Origin: Cytophagales bacterium
GTDB taxonomy: Bacteria; Bacteroidota; Bacteroidia; Cytophagales; Amoebophilaceae
Length of the DNA stretch: 64,000 nt
Direction: 5' to 3'
Assembly: GCA_020629455.1 (NCBI GenBank)
Contig: JAHDDH010000001.1
Location: forward strand, 69,703-133,702
Position numbers and translations under genes: made by a program. Shown here piece after piece: positions 18,147 to 27,002 of this stretch. A model generated the notes under the pieces. That model was not told where the DNA came from. It did not search any database and saw only the letters and a list, made by a program, of their open reading frames with translations. The stretch's first letter is position 1, and every line of letters starts with the position of its first letter.

Positions 18147-18648
18147 GACAGTACAACATTATTTACTAGGTATTTTTCGTGATGAATCAGATGCCTTGCG
18201 TGTAGTCAAAAGATTAAGAAAAAATCATATAATGATTCATGAAGTGTATTCACCTTATCCTATTCATGGTTTAGACCAGCTTTTAGGTTATAAAAAATCT
18301 CGACTGCCCATGGCAGCATTTTTTTTTGGACTTTTAGGTTTTTTTTTGGCATTGGTCATGCAATACTATATGCTGGGTATTGATTGGCCGATGAATATAG
18401 GAGGTAAAGATTTTACACCATTGCCTACATTTATTCCTGTTACGTTTGAGCTGACAGTTTTATTTGCTGCTTTGGGAATGGTAGGTATATTTTTTTTGAT
18501 TAGTCATTTATACCCTTTCAAAAAACCTTTACTTTTTGATGAAGGCATCACTGACGATAAAATTGTGGTTGTCATTAATCTCTATGAAAATAAACAGCCC
18601 AAGATATTGTTGACAAAAATGTTAACATCGTTTTATGATAGAACTTAA
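18121..18648 (+). CDS. actD: Alternative complex III subunit ActD (DUF3341)
   Basis: A 175-residue DUF3341 protein. A soluble N-terminal part with [19 protein letters not shown] and [20 protein letters not shown] is followed by two membrane helices ([19 protein letters not shown] and [19 protein letters not shown]) enclosing [15 protein letters not shown]. This matches ActD, an inner-membrane subunit of the complex. It starts inside the end of actC (26-base overlap), as expected for translational coupling, and its stop overlaps the end of the convergent aroA by 4 bases. Confidence 0.93.
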   Translation: MYTQRSETKTVQHYLLGIFRDESDALRVVKRLRKNHIMIHEVYSPYPIHGLDQLLGYKKSRLPMAAFFFGLLGFFLALVMQYYMLGIDWPMNIGGKDFTPLPTFIPVTFELTVLFAALGMVGIFFLISHLYPFKKPLLFDEGITDDKIVVVINLYENKQPKILLTKMLTSFYDRT

Positions 18649-19889
18649 ATTTTCTTTTGTATTTTTTTTACTTCTTGCCAAAAATGAGGATATGATTTGG
18701 CCACTACACTAGGATTTTGAATTACCACATGGTGTAATATCATAAGCGGTGTAAAAGCCATAGCAATACGATGATCATCGTGGGGATAGATGACAATTTT
18801 TTTTTTGTGGTTTTGTGGTTGACTAGTCAGTTTCCAAATATCTGCTGAGGTATTTTTGAGTGTAGCACCTATTTTAGCCAACTCTGTTTGCATGACCTGT
18901 ATGCGGTTGCTTTCTTTGAGTTTTAAATGCGCTATGCCCTTGATGTTTACATCTATATTTTTTGCTGCCCAAAGTACCAAAAGTGTAGGAGCTAAATCAG
19001 GATAATTTTGAAAATTGATAGTAGGTATTTTTTTTGATCTTGGTATTTTTCTGAGCACTACACTGTGTTTTTCAAACAGCGTTTCTACTCCAAAGAGCAA
19101 CATCCACTGCGCGATGATGCAATCACCTTGCAAAGAACTTTTGGATAATCTCAATAGTCTTAATTGGCTATTTGGATGTGGGTGTAAGGCCAAAAAGCTA
19201 TACCAATAGCTGGCACTTGTCCAATCAGCTTCTACAGTATAAGCAGATGGCAACTGATAACGTTGTTGAGTTATATAGATGCTATGTTTTTTTTTTTGAT
19301 AAATGATGCCACATTTTTGCATCATTTCCAATGTCATGATAACATAAGGATAGCTGACCATATTTTTTGTCCATTGTAGGGTCAAACCTTTGGATAATAA
19401 AGGCGCTATCATCAGCAAGGCAGAGCAATATTGGCTGCTTTGATTCCCTGAAATGATGATGGGTGTTGTTTCTATTTTTTTTTTCAATATTCCTGAAATA
19501 TATATAGGAGGATATCCTTGCGTATATAAATAATATATGGTATATCCTAATTTTCGTAAAGCCTCTATCAAAGCTGAGATAGGCCTTTGGTGCATACGGT
19601 GTGTGCCCAGCAATATTTTTTTTTGTTGTTGAACACAAAAAAATGCCGTAAGAAAACGCATGGCAGTGCCTGCATCTTGTAGGTTGATGATTGTGCTTGG
19701 GTTTTGAAGCGCTTGTGCTAAAATACTGGTGTCTCGGGCTTCGGAAAGATGATGGATGTTGATCTTTCGACCTCCTAAGGCTTGTAAAATTAGCAAACGA
19801 TTACTTTCGCTTTTAGATGCAGGTAATTGAATCGTTGCTTGTAAAGCAGAGGTATATTCTTTTTTTTTCGATATTTTTTTTTCGTCCAT
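18645..19889 (-). CDS. aroA: 3-phosphoshikimate 1-carboxyvinyltransferase (EPSP synthase)
   Basis: A 414-residue EPSP synthase, sixth step of the shikimate pathway. LPASKSESNRLLIL is the N-terminal shikimate-phosphate loop (SKSxSxR), LQDAGTAMRFLTAFF corresponds to the NxGTxxR region (here DAGTAMR), the S-S-Q block is in GNQSSQYCSALLM, and LKESNRI and DDHRIAMAF are the C-terminal active-site motifs. The spread NAGT/DAGT and ASKSES forms are seen in Bacteroidota AroA. It implies capacity for chorismate-derived compounds such as menaquinone, consistent with MenB in the window. No other aro genes are adjacent. Confidence 0.93.
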   Translation of the reverse strand: MDEKKISKKKEYTSALQATIQLPASKSESNRLLILQALGGRKINIHHLSEARDTSILAQALQNPSTIINLQDAGTAMRFLTAFFCVQQQKKILLGTHRMHQRPISALIEALRKLGYTIYYLYTQGYPPIYISGILKKKIETTPIIISGNQSSQYCSALLMIAPLLSKGLTLQWTKNMVSYPYVIMTLEMMQKCGIIYQKKKHSIYITQQRYQLPSAYTVEADWTSASYWYSFLALHPHPNSQLRLLRLSKSSLQGDCIIAQWMLLFGVETLFEKHSVVLRKIPRSKKIPTINFQNYPDLAPTLLVLWAAKNIDVNIKGIAHLKLKESNRIQVMQTELAKIGATLKNTSADIWKLTSQPQNHKKKIVIYPHDDHRIAMAFTPLMILHHVVIQNPSVVAKSYPHFWQEVKKIQKKI

Positions 19890-19893
19890 TGTC

Positions 19894-21801
19894 TCATGTT
19901 TGATGCATGATATATATCAACAGTATCAAAAAAAGAAAAGCACTTACAAGCCATTGGGTCTTTAGTTTTATATTTTTTTTGATGGTATACTGTTTAATCT
20001 GAAAAAATGGAAAAGTAATCCATTGTTTATATTGATGATGGTTATTTTTTTCTAAGCACATGCAGGCTGTGGATAAAAATGTTATTTTTTTTAAAACGTT
20101 TGGATAAATTTTTTGGATCATCCATTCTAGTTTTTCTATAAAACATAACATAGGCCATATAATTGATTGTTTGAAATAAGACTCTTTTTTTTTTTGTCTA
20201 TTTTTTTTTAGAGAGATTATATATTTTTTTTTTGGATGATATAATTTCCAAACAATAGCTAAGGCTATAGCATACAATCCTAGGATGCTTATGTTGATTA
20301 AATATATTGGTATGTGATGATGATAGTGACTCCTTTCTGTCATCGTATTTTGTTGTAATACACGCCAGAGCCAATGGTCTTGAATGTCTAATGAAGAAGA
20401 AAAAAATAAACTGATGATGATCCCAGTGCTCATCAACAAACAAAGTTTGTATTTTGGAGGCCATATTTTTTTTTGATAAACTGTTGTTTTATTGGGCCAT
20501 AGATGTATCATCACTTTTCCTAGATAAAGTATAGTTAAAAAAGTAGTGCCTCCCCATAAACCTAAGGGAAGTATACTAATTATATATCCTTGATTTATTT
20601 TTTGATAAGTCCAATCAACAACGCCATGCCATAATTTTTCTTTGGGATACCATCCAGGAAAATAAGGCAATGCCATTAAACAAAAAGCTCCTAGTGCACA
20701 TAAAAAGACTACTCCACGATAGGTTTTTATTTTTCGTAACCATCGAATATCTCCAGCAATCCATGATGGATTTTGGTTGTTTTGTATAAAAATTCCAGCG
20801 CAAAGAAAAAGACTGCTCTTGATACATCCATGCATGATCATCTGTAGCCAACCAGTTGTATAATCACCCAATCCAATGGCAATGCTTACATAGCCTATTT
20901 GCGAAACAGTAGCATATGCCCATATTTTTTTGATATTCCATGCTTGATAAGCACGTAGAGCTCCCCAAAAAGCAGTGAAGATACCTCCTAAAAATAAAAT
21001 ATCTGTGATCCAAGGGGTGAAAAGATAAGCCAAACGCAAGGTAAGGTACATCCCCATAATGACCATTGTGGCACTGTGCAATAAAGCCGAAACAGGTGTA
21101 GGTGCTATCATGGCTTTGGGTAACCAAAATGCAAAAGGTCCTTGGGCAGATTTTGTATACAGGCCTATCAAAATACTACTGATACCCCAAGATACTAGCG
21201 GATGATTTTTTATGTGTTGCATTTGATACCAATGTATTTCTTGAAGTATTATCCAAAGTATTCCTATACCCATTAGCAAACTGATATCTCCTAATTTTTG
21301 AGTGAGCCATATTTTTTTTCCTTGTATATATGTGTTTTTGTCTGTAGCATTGGTTAGTATCAAAAGATAAGCAAGAGTACCCATCCATTCCCAAAAAAAA
21401 AAGCTAAAAAATAAATGACCTGATATTATAATTCCTATACAAGTAAACAAAAAAAGGTAGCTAAGCACCATATATTTTTTTTGTTTGGATGGTTGTATAT
21501 AAGCCAAAGCATAGTGTTGTATAACCATGTAAAGCAGGGTAATGTATATCAAAAAAGTATTTGTGATGCGATCTACATACAAAGACCATATTAATAGCGG
21601 TTGTTTTTGTATTTGAATCAGTGGGATATTTTGACAGAAAGTTTCGTGAGGGTGCATGGCCAATGCAATGCCAAGAGCAATGATGACCATAGCGCTGTTG
21701 AGCCCTATGGTTATTTTTTTTATCAGCCGATCATGGCTATAGGCTACAATACCTGAAAATAATAGCGGTGCTAAAAATAGTACGTGTGTCCATATAGCCA
21801 T
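19894..21801 (-). CDS. nuoL: NADH-quinone oxidoreductase subunit L (ND5 family)
   Basis: About 635 residues and some 16 membrane helices. The start moves to the ATG at 21801 (MAIWTHVLFLAPLLFSG), as the track start overlaps surE. Antiporter-like motifs are clear: FFFWEWMGTLAYLLI (key Glu), KSAQGPFAFWLPKAM and IAPTPVSALLHSATMV, AYATVSQIGYVSIAIGLG, and MIMHGCIKSSLFLCAG (His and Lys of the second half-channel). LPKAM replaces the common LPDAM. A C-terminal extension with a final helix fits NuoL's lateral helix. It pumps ions in complex I. No other nuo genes flank it, so it is separated from the rest of the operon or acts with another partner. Confidence 0.88.
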   Translation of the reverse strand: MAIWTHVLFLAPLLFSGIVAYSHDRLIKKITIGLNSAMVIIALGIALAMHPHETFCQNIPLIQIQKQPLLIWSLYVDRITNTFLIYITLLYMVIQHYALAYIQPSKQKKYMVLSYLFLFTCIGIIISGHLFFSFFFWEWMGTLAYLLILTNATDKNTYIQGKKIWLTQKLGDISLLMGIGILWIILQEIHWYQMQHIKNHPLVSWGISSILIGLYTKSAQGPFAFWLPKAMIAPTPVSALLHSATMVIMGMYLTLRLAYLFTPWITDILFLGGIFTAFWGALRAYQAWNIKKIWAYATVSQIGYVSIAIGLGDYTTGWLQMIMHGCIKSSLFLCAGIFIQNNQNPSWIAGDIRWLRKIKTYRGVVFLCALGAFCLMALPYFPGWYPKEKLWHGVVDWTYQKINQGYIISILPLGLWGGTTFLTILYLGKVMIHLWPNKTTVYQKKIWPPKYKLCLLMSTGIIISLFFSSSLDIQDHWLWRVLQQNTMTERSHYHHHIPIYLINISILGLYAIALAIVWKLYHPKKKYIISLKKNRQKKKESYFKQSIIWPMLCFIEKLEWMIQKIYPNVLKKITFLSTACMCLEKNNHHQYKQWITFPFFQIKQYTIKKNIKLKTQWLVSAFLFLILLIYIMHQT

Positions 21802-21823
21802 GATTGTGGATGTGTTAAATAGA

Positions 21824-22618
21824 TTATAAAGCAAAGGTATTTTGGAGATCATTAATCATATGATGGGCTGTTAAATCATATTGACAGGGTACAATTGATA
21901 CATAATTATGTGAAAGTGCCCATTCATCAGTATCTTGTTTTTTATTTTTTTGCTGTGATTGTTCGCTCATCCAAAAATAATTTTGATTTTTTGGATTTTT
22001 TTTCTTTATTAAAAAATTTTTCCAAAATATGTCTGCTTGTTTACAGATTTTAATTCCTTGAATAGGCTCTTTTTGTTTTTTAGGAAAATTGACATTGAGT
22101 GCTGTATAGCGGGTATTTATTTTTTGTTGTAAAATTTTTTTTGTGATTGCTAAAACATACGTTTCTATATGAGAAAAATCAGCTTCCATATCAAAATCTT
22201 GCAACGAGAATCCAATGGAAGGAATACCTTCAAAAGTACTTTCCAAAGCAGCTGCCATAGTACCTGAATATATTACACTGATCGAGGCGTTTTTTCCGTG
22301 ATTAATTCCACTGACCACTAAATCTGGTTTTTTTTTGTTGAAAAGGCATGATTTTCCTGCAATGACACAATCAGCAGGAGTGCCTGTGCATATGTAAGAT
22401 TCTATAGATGGATCAATCTTATGAAAAATTTTGCTTGGTGATATTCTCAGCGGTATATCTTGGGTAACTGCATGCCCCATACCTGAATGGTTTTTTTCAG
22501 GAGCTATCACGATTACATGACCTATGGTCGACATAAGTTTGGTGAGTGTATAGATGCCTTTAGAGTAGATATTATCATCATTGGTAATCAATATCAAAGG
22601 AGTGTTAGTATTGGACAT
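21824..22618 (-). CDS. surE: 5'/3'-nucleotidase SurE
   Basis: A 264-residue SurE phosphatase. The metal site is seen in LILITNDDNIYSKGI (two Asp; the usual NDDG has Asn in place of Gly), APEKNHSGMGHAVT (catalytic Ser) and VVSGINHGKNASISVIYSGT (Asn ligand), followed by AALESTFEGIPSIGFSL. It removes phosphate from nucleoside monophosphates in the cytosol. It is upstream of nuoL with 22 bases between and probably co-transcribed. Confidence 0.93.
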   Translation of the reverse strand: MSNTNTPLILITNDDNIYSKGIYTLTKLMSTIGHVIVIAPEKNHSGMGHAVTQDIPLRISPSKIFHKIDPSIESYICTGTPADCVIAGKSCLFNKKKPDLVVSGINHGKNASISVIYSGTMAAALESTFEGIPSIGFSLQDFDMEADFSHIETYVLAITKKILQQKINTRYTALNVNFPKKQKEPIQGIKICKQADIFWKNFLIKKKNPKNQNYFWMSEQSQQKNKKQDTDEWALSHNYVSIVPCQYDLTAHHMINDLQNTFAL

Positions 22619-22688
22619 AATTTTGTTTTTTTTGTGCTTATTTTTTTTAATTTAAGCATTTATAATTGTAAGGCTTTTGTTTATTTTG

Positions 22689-23261
22689 TTGTTAAAAAAA
22701 TATTTTTTCTTTTTTTCATTATTGTTTTTTAGTGCTTGTAAAGATTTGAAAGATCCTATCACAGATCATACATCTTTTATGAAAGTAACTTTTGGTAATA
22801 GCAAAATAGATATTAAAAAATTCAGTCAAAATTATTTAGCTATCACGCATATAGTGCAAGAGATACAACCACAAGGTAGTGGCCAAAGTATTCCCGTAGC
22901 TGATGTAGCTGATCAAGTTTATATTTTTCCGTTAAATCCCTATCAAGAAAAAACAGTTTTTATTTTTACCCTTCATCATAAAGGGTTATATAGAGATATT
23001 ACAGGTGTTTTATACGAAGTATTAATCACTAAGCAAACGTATCAAATAGAAGTAATCTATACGAAAAAACCTACATTCCTAAGCGTTGAATATGGTATAC
23101 AACCTCAGTTTTTTTTGAAGGATATAGTTGTCAAAGATATTACTCCTCCTACTATGCTCCCCAATCAGATTCATTTTAAAATTGACCGTGCAAAAATCAA
23201 AGAAGCAATTCTTCATCGTCGTGTATCCTCTGCAAATGTTGAAATATTTTTTACGCTTTAG
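22689..23261 (+). CDS. Small lipoprotein, DUF6452-like
   Basis: About 190 residues, with a lipoprotein signal peptide LKKYFFFFSLLFFSAC (Cys+1 after FSA). No ATG is available; TTG codons at 22677, 22686 and 22689 are candidate starts and 22689 gives the tidiest signal peptide. The mature part is all-beta in character (VYIFPLNPYQEKTVFIFTL, YQIEVIYTKKPTFLSVEYG) and ends with FFTL, resembling DUF6452, whose members are found next to DUF6048 genes in Bacteroidota. The DUF6048 gene follows here with a 26-base overlap, which supports the call. Function unknown; probably periplasmic face of the outer membrane. Confidence 0.6.
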   Translation: MLKKYFFFFSLLFFSACKDLKDPITDHTSFMKVTFGNSKIDIKKFSQNYLAITHIVQEIQPQGSGQSIPVADVADQVYIFPLNPYQEKTVFIFTLHHKGLYRDITGVLYEVLITKQTYQIEVIYTKKPTFLSVEYGIQPQFFLKDIVVKDITPPTMLPNQIHFKIDRAKIKEAILHRRVSSANVEIFFTL

Positions 23262-23895
23262 TTTTTTTTTTTTTCCTGTTTTGGTATGGGCCAAAGCACC
23301 TTTTTGGGTTCCTAAGGATATACGGATAGGTTATGATATAGGCAAACAGGTGGCTAGGCTTTGGTCGACAAAAAATACACATGAGGGTATTTTACATTTG
23401 TATTTTGGAAAAATTTTGTTGTGTGTGGAGGGGGGTAAGCAAATAATTTTTCGTGAGGCAGAAGTTCAAAACAGTCGATACAAAAATCAAGGATCATTTT
23501 TGTGCTTGGGTGTTGATTATAATTTTTTGAAAGAAAGTCCTGAGCATAATATATGTTCTATAGGATTGCGTTATGCCATGAGCCATTTTCAAGAAACAGT
23601 GGATACATTTACAAAAGACGAAAGTGAATTGCTTCAAAAGCCGCGTGTATGGAAAGACCAACGTGTGTTGTTTGAGCAACAGTTGTCAGCACATTGGCTA
23701 GAGGCTGTAGGTGGAGTGGGGGTATCTTTGTGGAAAAATTTTTTTGTGGGTGTACAGGCAAAAATTAAATTCAAAAAAAAAATTAAAGGAACTGAAAAGA
23801 TGCAATGCTTTGAAATTCCTGGTTGGGGCTTTGGAGATGTTCAGGCTTACGGAGATGTTCATTATTATGTGTTATATACTTTTTATTTCCGATAA
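23236..23895 (+). CDS. DUF6048 family outer-membrane-type protein
   Basis: 219 residues from the ATG at 23236 (MLKYFLRFSFFFFPVLVWAK signal peptide); the longer track ORF is unlikely. The motifs IRIGYDIGKQVARLW, FLCLGVDYNFLK, CSIGLRYAMSHF, HWLEAVGGVGVSLWKNF and FEIPGWG follow the DUF6048 pattern closely, including a C-terminal aromatic end (YTFYFR) typical of outer-membrane beta-barrels. Function is not known. Co-transcribed with the overlapping lipoprotein gene, so the two probably form one envelope unit. Confidence 0.75.
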   Translation: MLKYFLRFSFFFFPVLVWAKAPFWVPKDIRIGYDIGKQVARLWSTKNTHEGILHLYFGKILLCVEGGKQIIFREAEVQNSRYKNQGSFLCLGVDYNFLKESPEHNICSIGLRYAMSHFQETVDTFTKDESELLQKPRVWKDQRVLFEQQLSAHWLEAVGGVGVSLWKNFFVGVQAKIKFKKKIKGTEKMQCFEIPGWGFGDVQAYGDVHYYVLYTFYFR

Positions 23896-24058
23896 ATTTT
23901 ATTTTTTATTTAAAACACTTTGAATAGAATATCATGTAGTTTTTACAAAAATTTTCAGTCAAATTAATGTTTCTATTTTTTTAACGTAGTCTTTAGGATA
24001 ATGTTAAATAAAGATATTTAAAAGGAATAAACGTTATGGAAGGAAGAATTTTAATTTT

Positions 24059-25441
24059 TTATACACATACTGGTGTATGAATGATCACACATTGTGTATG
24101 CTTTCCTTGTACATTGTAGAGCCATTTTTTTTCTTTTTTATGCTGATAAGATTTGACACAACAGGTAATAGTATCTGTATCTTCTGGAACAGTGATGCGT
24201 GTGTAATAAATAGCATATGGAATTGTTTGCCAGTGTCTTGTATCTGTTTTTTCAGTTAGAAAATACCATAAATCCAAAGCAAAAGCCAGTGGTTTATTTT
24301 TTTGACCAATCATATATGTGCTACTTTTTTTGATGGCCAATTTGAGTAATGTTTTTGCCAATATTTTTTTTCTTTGTTGCTTTAACACCTGCGTTGCAAT
24401 GGCATGAATATTTTGTACCAGTACTAAAGGATATTTTTTTCCTTGGCAATTGATACTGGCTTCATCATATATGGGGTTTCTTTCCACATATTTTGGAAAA
24501 GCTACTTTGAGCATTTTGATATGTTCTGACCAATGTTTCGATCCTTCATTTCCTACACAAGGGAAGGCAAAGGAAAGTTGGTGTTCTTCATTTTCAAAAT
24601 GTAGGATGCCTGCTTGATTTTTGAACAGCAAAAAAACAAGATATGAGGTGTCTTTGATGGGACCTAAACCATTGTGCCAAAAACAGATAATTTCTTTTGT
24701 TTTTTTTTGTTTTGGCGGATGATATTGCTTGTTAAATTTTCGTTCATACATGGCCATTTCTTTATAAAAGCCTATTTGATAAGCTACATAGAGGATATCT
24801 TGTTTTAGTTGTTCTGGTATATCGATATCAAAATAAGGCAAATAGTCTTCTTCATATATTTGAATGGCATGCTTGTAAGCAATATAAGCATCATTATATG
24901 CATGGTTGATTTGATATACAATACCCATCAGCATATGTATGAATGCATCTCTTGCATATGTATAGTTTTTTTTATGATTAGTTTGATATAGCTCCTTGAG
25001 TTTTTTTAGTTGAATATCCAAACGTCTGCATTCTACCAAGGCATGTGTATACTTTTGGAGTTGCAAAAAGTTTAATATTTTATAATAATAAAGCAACAAT
25101 ATTTCATGAATTTCTCCTTGATAATCTTTCAGCTGTGTATTAGCTATACTATCAAATGATGCTTGCAGCCAAGATTGGTTATTCACTGCTTGATAACGGT
25201 GCGCTTTTTCTAAAAGATAGTTACTTCGGATATATTGTTGCTGCATGTGGGCTATACTACCTTGATGTAGATAGTATAGCAGTTGGTTTTTTTTTTTTTG
25301 CATTTTCTGTGCTTGCTTTTCTGCTTTAGCATAATCATTTTGCTGTAAAGCATTTGCTAGTTTTTGGTGTTGTTGATAAAATGTTTGGCAAGCAGTGCAA
25401 TAGATCAATACACAAGGCAAGCAAAAAAAATGCCACGACAT
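24059..25441 (-). CDS. TPR lipoprotein, COG3014-like
   Basis: A 460-residue protein. The start has a short signal sequence with lipobox IYCTAC. Residues about 20-240 are alpha-helical repeats of TPR type (KLANALQQNDYAKAEKQAQK, AYNDAYIAYKHAIQIYEED). The C-terminal half contains IICFWHNGLGPIKD, SFAFPCVGNEG, and ILAKTLLKLAIKK, similar to the COG3014 group of lipoproteins (VxVxHexGLgPvK, IAFPxY, ARxxxKxxxK). Function is unknown. It follows trxA by 3 bases and must be co-transcribed with it. Confidence 0.7.
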   Translation of the reverse strand: MSWHFFCLPCVLIYCTACQTFYQQHQKLANALQQNDYAKAEKQAQKMQKKKNQLLYYLHQGSIAHMQQQYIRSNYLLEKAHRYQAVNNQSWLQASFDSIANTQLKDYQGEIHEILLLYYYKILNFLQLQKYTHALVECRRLDIQLKKLKELYQTNHKKNYTYARDAFIHMLMGIVYQINHAYNDAYIAYKHAIQIYEEDYLPYFDIDIPEQLKQDILYVAYQIGFYKEMAMYERKFNKQYHPPKQKKTKEIICFWHNGLGPIKDTSYLVFLLFKNQAGILHFENEEHQLSFAFPCVGNEGSKHWSEHIKMLKVAFPKYVERNPIYDEASINCQGKKYPLVLVQNIHAIATQVLKQQRKKILAKTLLKLAIKKSSTYMIGQKNKPLAFALDLWYFLTEKTDTRHWQTIPYAIYYTRITVPEDTDTITCCVKSYQHKKEKKWLYNVQGKHTQCVIIHTPVCV

Positions 25442-25444
25442 AGG

Positions 25445-25777
25445 CTATTTTTGAAGATAACGGTCTAAAATTTGCGCAATACTGGATTGAGGTTGATTTC
25501 CTTGCAGGGTTTCTACCAGTTTTTGTTGATGAAAGAGTAAAAGTGTAGGAATACTTTTGATTTGATATCGTGTTGAAAGTTGTGCATTGGTATCTACATC
25601 TACTTTGCCTATGGCTACTCTTCCTACATAACTGGTTGCTAGTGCATCAATCACAGGTGCTAACATCACACAAGGTCCACACCATTGTGCCCAAAAATCA
25701 ACCAATAAAAGCGTGTTTTTTTGTAAAACTTCATCAAAAGATTGGTCCGTGATAATCAAAGTGTGTTTTGTATTCAT
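25445..25777 (-). CDS. trxA: Thioredoxin
   Basis: A 110-residue thioredoxin with active site LVDFWAQWCGPCVMLAPVID, the cis-Pro loop in IKSIPTLLLF, and the buried Asp in LVDFWA. No signal peptide, so cytosolic protein-disulphide reductase. It heads a two-gene unit with the COG3014-like lipoprotein and diverges from purM. Confidence 0.95.
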   Translation of the reverse strand: MNTKHTLIITDQSFDEVLQKNTLLLVDFWAQWCGPCVMLAPVIDALATSYVGRVAIGKVDVDTNAQLSTRYQIKSIPTLLLFHQQKLVETLQGNQPQSSIAQILDRYLQK

Positions 25778-25817
25778 AAATCATTGAGTTTAAAAATTAT
25801 AACATGAAAAATAGACG

Positions 25818-25825
25818 CAAAGCTA
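25818..25825 (-). promoter_or_regulatory. Putative -7 box for trxA
   Basis: On the minus strand TAGCTTTG matches TANNTTTG exactly, about 40 bases upstream of the trxA ATG. No TTTG is seen at the -33 position, so this is a weak call. Confidence 0.25.
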
Positions 25826-25886
25826 AAATTATTTTTTTGTATTATCCTTTTCTCTTTTTCATACGGTTTTAAAAAATGCCTTATTC

Positions 25887-27002
25887 ATGTCATACGATCC
25901 ATCTTCTTTATTCTACGCATCACAATGCTCCATCATACCCGATATTTTAGGTAATGATTCTCGGTATTACAGTATCACAAACACTGACAGTGCAGGCACT
26001 AAAGCTTCTTTAGCCTATGTTTATTGGAAAGAAACAGGTGATATTACAGTATGGGAAAATATAGCCCATGATACAATTATCATGAACTTAGATGAGCTAT
26101 ATACACTGGGTGCTTCAGGTCCTTTTTTGCTTTACTATACCGTAGGAAGAAACAAAAATTTTATTACAAATGAGGTTTTAGAAAGTATTTTGTATGGCGT
26201 GAAAAAAACCATTCAATATTTACAAACGCTTGATATATCTATACACTATGCAGGGCATAGAATTAATGAATTAGGTGATCTTACCCGTACTGCTTTAATC
26301 AATAGTATGATGACTACTCGTCTGAAAAAAGATCAATTGATAGACAAAACCACTATTCAAAAAGATGATTTGATCATTGGCTTATCCTCTGATGGACAAA
26401 CACAATATGAAAATACTTATCACAGCGGTATAGGTAATCATGGCCTAACCACTGCAAGACACGAACTTCTACATCATACCGTTGCTCAAAAATATCCTGA
26501 AAGTTTTGATAGCAGCTTACCATCCTTTCAAACCTATGCAGGAGATTACCGTTTGACAGATGAAATAGAGGATCTTTCGCACAATATAGGGCAGCTTTTA
26601 TTATGCAAAACAAGGACTTATGTGCCTGTGTTACAAAAAATTTTCCATGAATATAAATCACACATTCATGGCATTGTACATTGCACCGATGGTGGACAGG
26701 TGAAAGCTTTGTACCAATTGAAACAGCCTTTACATATTGTTAAAGACAAATTATTTCCCATCCCCATTATTTTTCAATTGATACAATGCAAAAGCAATAT
26801 CTCTTGGCAAACCATGTATCAAACCTTCAACATGGGGCATCGTATGGAAATGTATGTAAAAGCTGCCGTTGTAGAGCCTATGTTAAAAATGATTGTACAG
26901 ACATTTGGTTTGAATGCTAAGGTAATTGGCAAGGTGACATTTGCTACAAAAAAGCAACTAACAATTCAAAAAGAGCAAGATATTTATCAATTTAATGCCT
27001 AA
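25887..27002 (+). CDS. Divergent Bacteroidota-type PurM (AIR synthase family), probably altered function
   Basis: 371 residues that follow the Bacteroidota PurM layout: SIIPDILGNDSRYYSI, AGTKASLAYVYWKETGDITVW, HGLTTARHELLHHTVAQKYP, HGIVHCTDGGQVKAL and YQTFNMGHRMEMYV. PurM closes the imidazole ring of AIR in purine synthesis. Two conserved parts are abnormal. The N-terminal block with RGVSASKEDV-type sequence, which carries part of the nucleotide-binding motif, is absent and no upstream in-frame start restores it; and the GGETADVGD active-site motif reads GHRINELGD. The gene is otherwise an intact open frame. No other pur genes are nearby. It may be a repurposed or weakening copy. Confidence 0.75.
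   Translation: MSYDPSSLFYASQCSIIPDILGNDSRYYSITNTDSAGTKASLAYVYWKETGDITVWENIAHDTIIMNLDELYTLGASGPFLLYYTVGRNKNFITNEVLESILYGVKKTIQYLQTLDISIHYAGHRINELGDLTRTALINSMMTTRLKKDQLIDKTTIQKDDLIIGLSSDGQTQYENTYHSGIGNHGLTTARHELLHHTVAQKYPESFDSSLPSFQTYAGDYRLTDEIEDLSHNIGQLLLCKTRTYVPVLQKIFHEYKSHIHGIVHCTDGGQVKALYQLKQPLHIVKDKLFPIPIIFQLIQCKSNISWQTMYQTFNMGHRMEMYVKAAVVEPMLKMIVQTFGLNAKVIGKVTFATKKQLTIQKEQDIYQFNA

Noticed and set aside
25804-25872. 22-codon ORF starting with ATG upstream of purM
   Set aside because: Not in frame with purM, covers the trxA promoter candidate, and has no conserved sequence; does not supply the missing PurM N-terminus.
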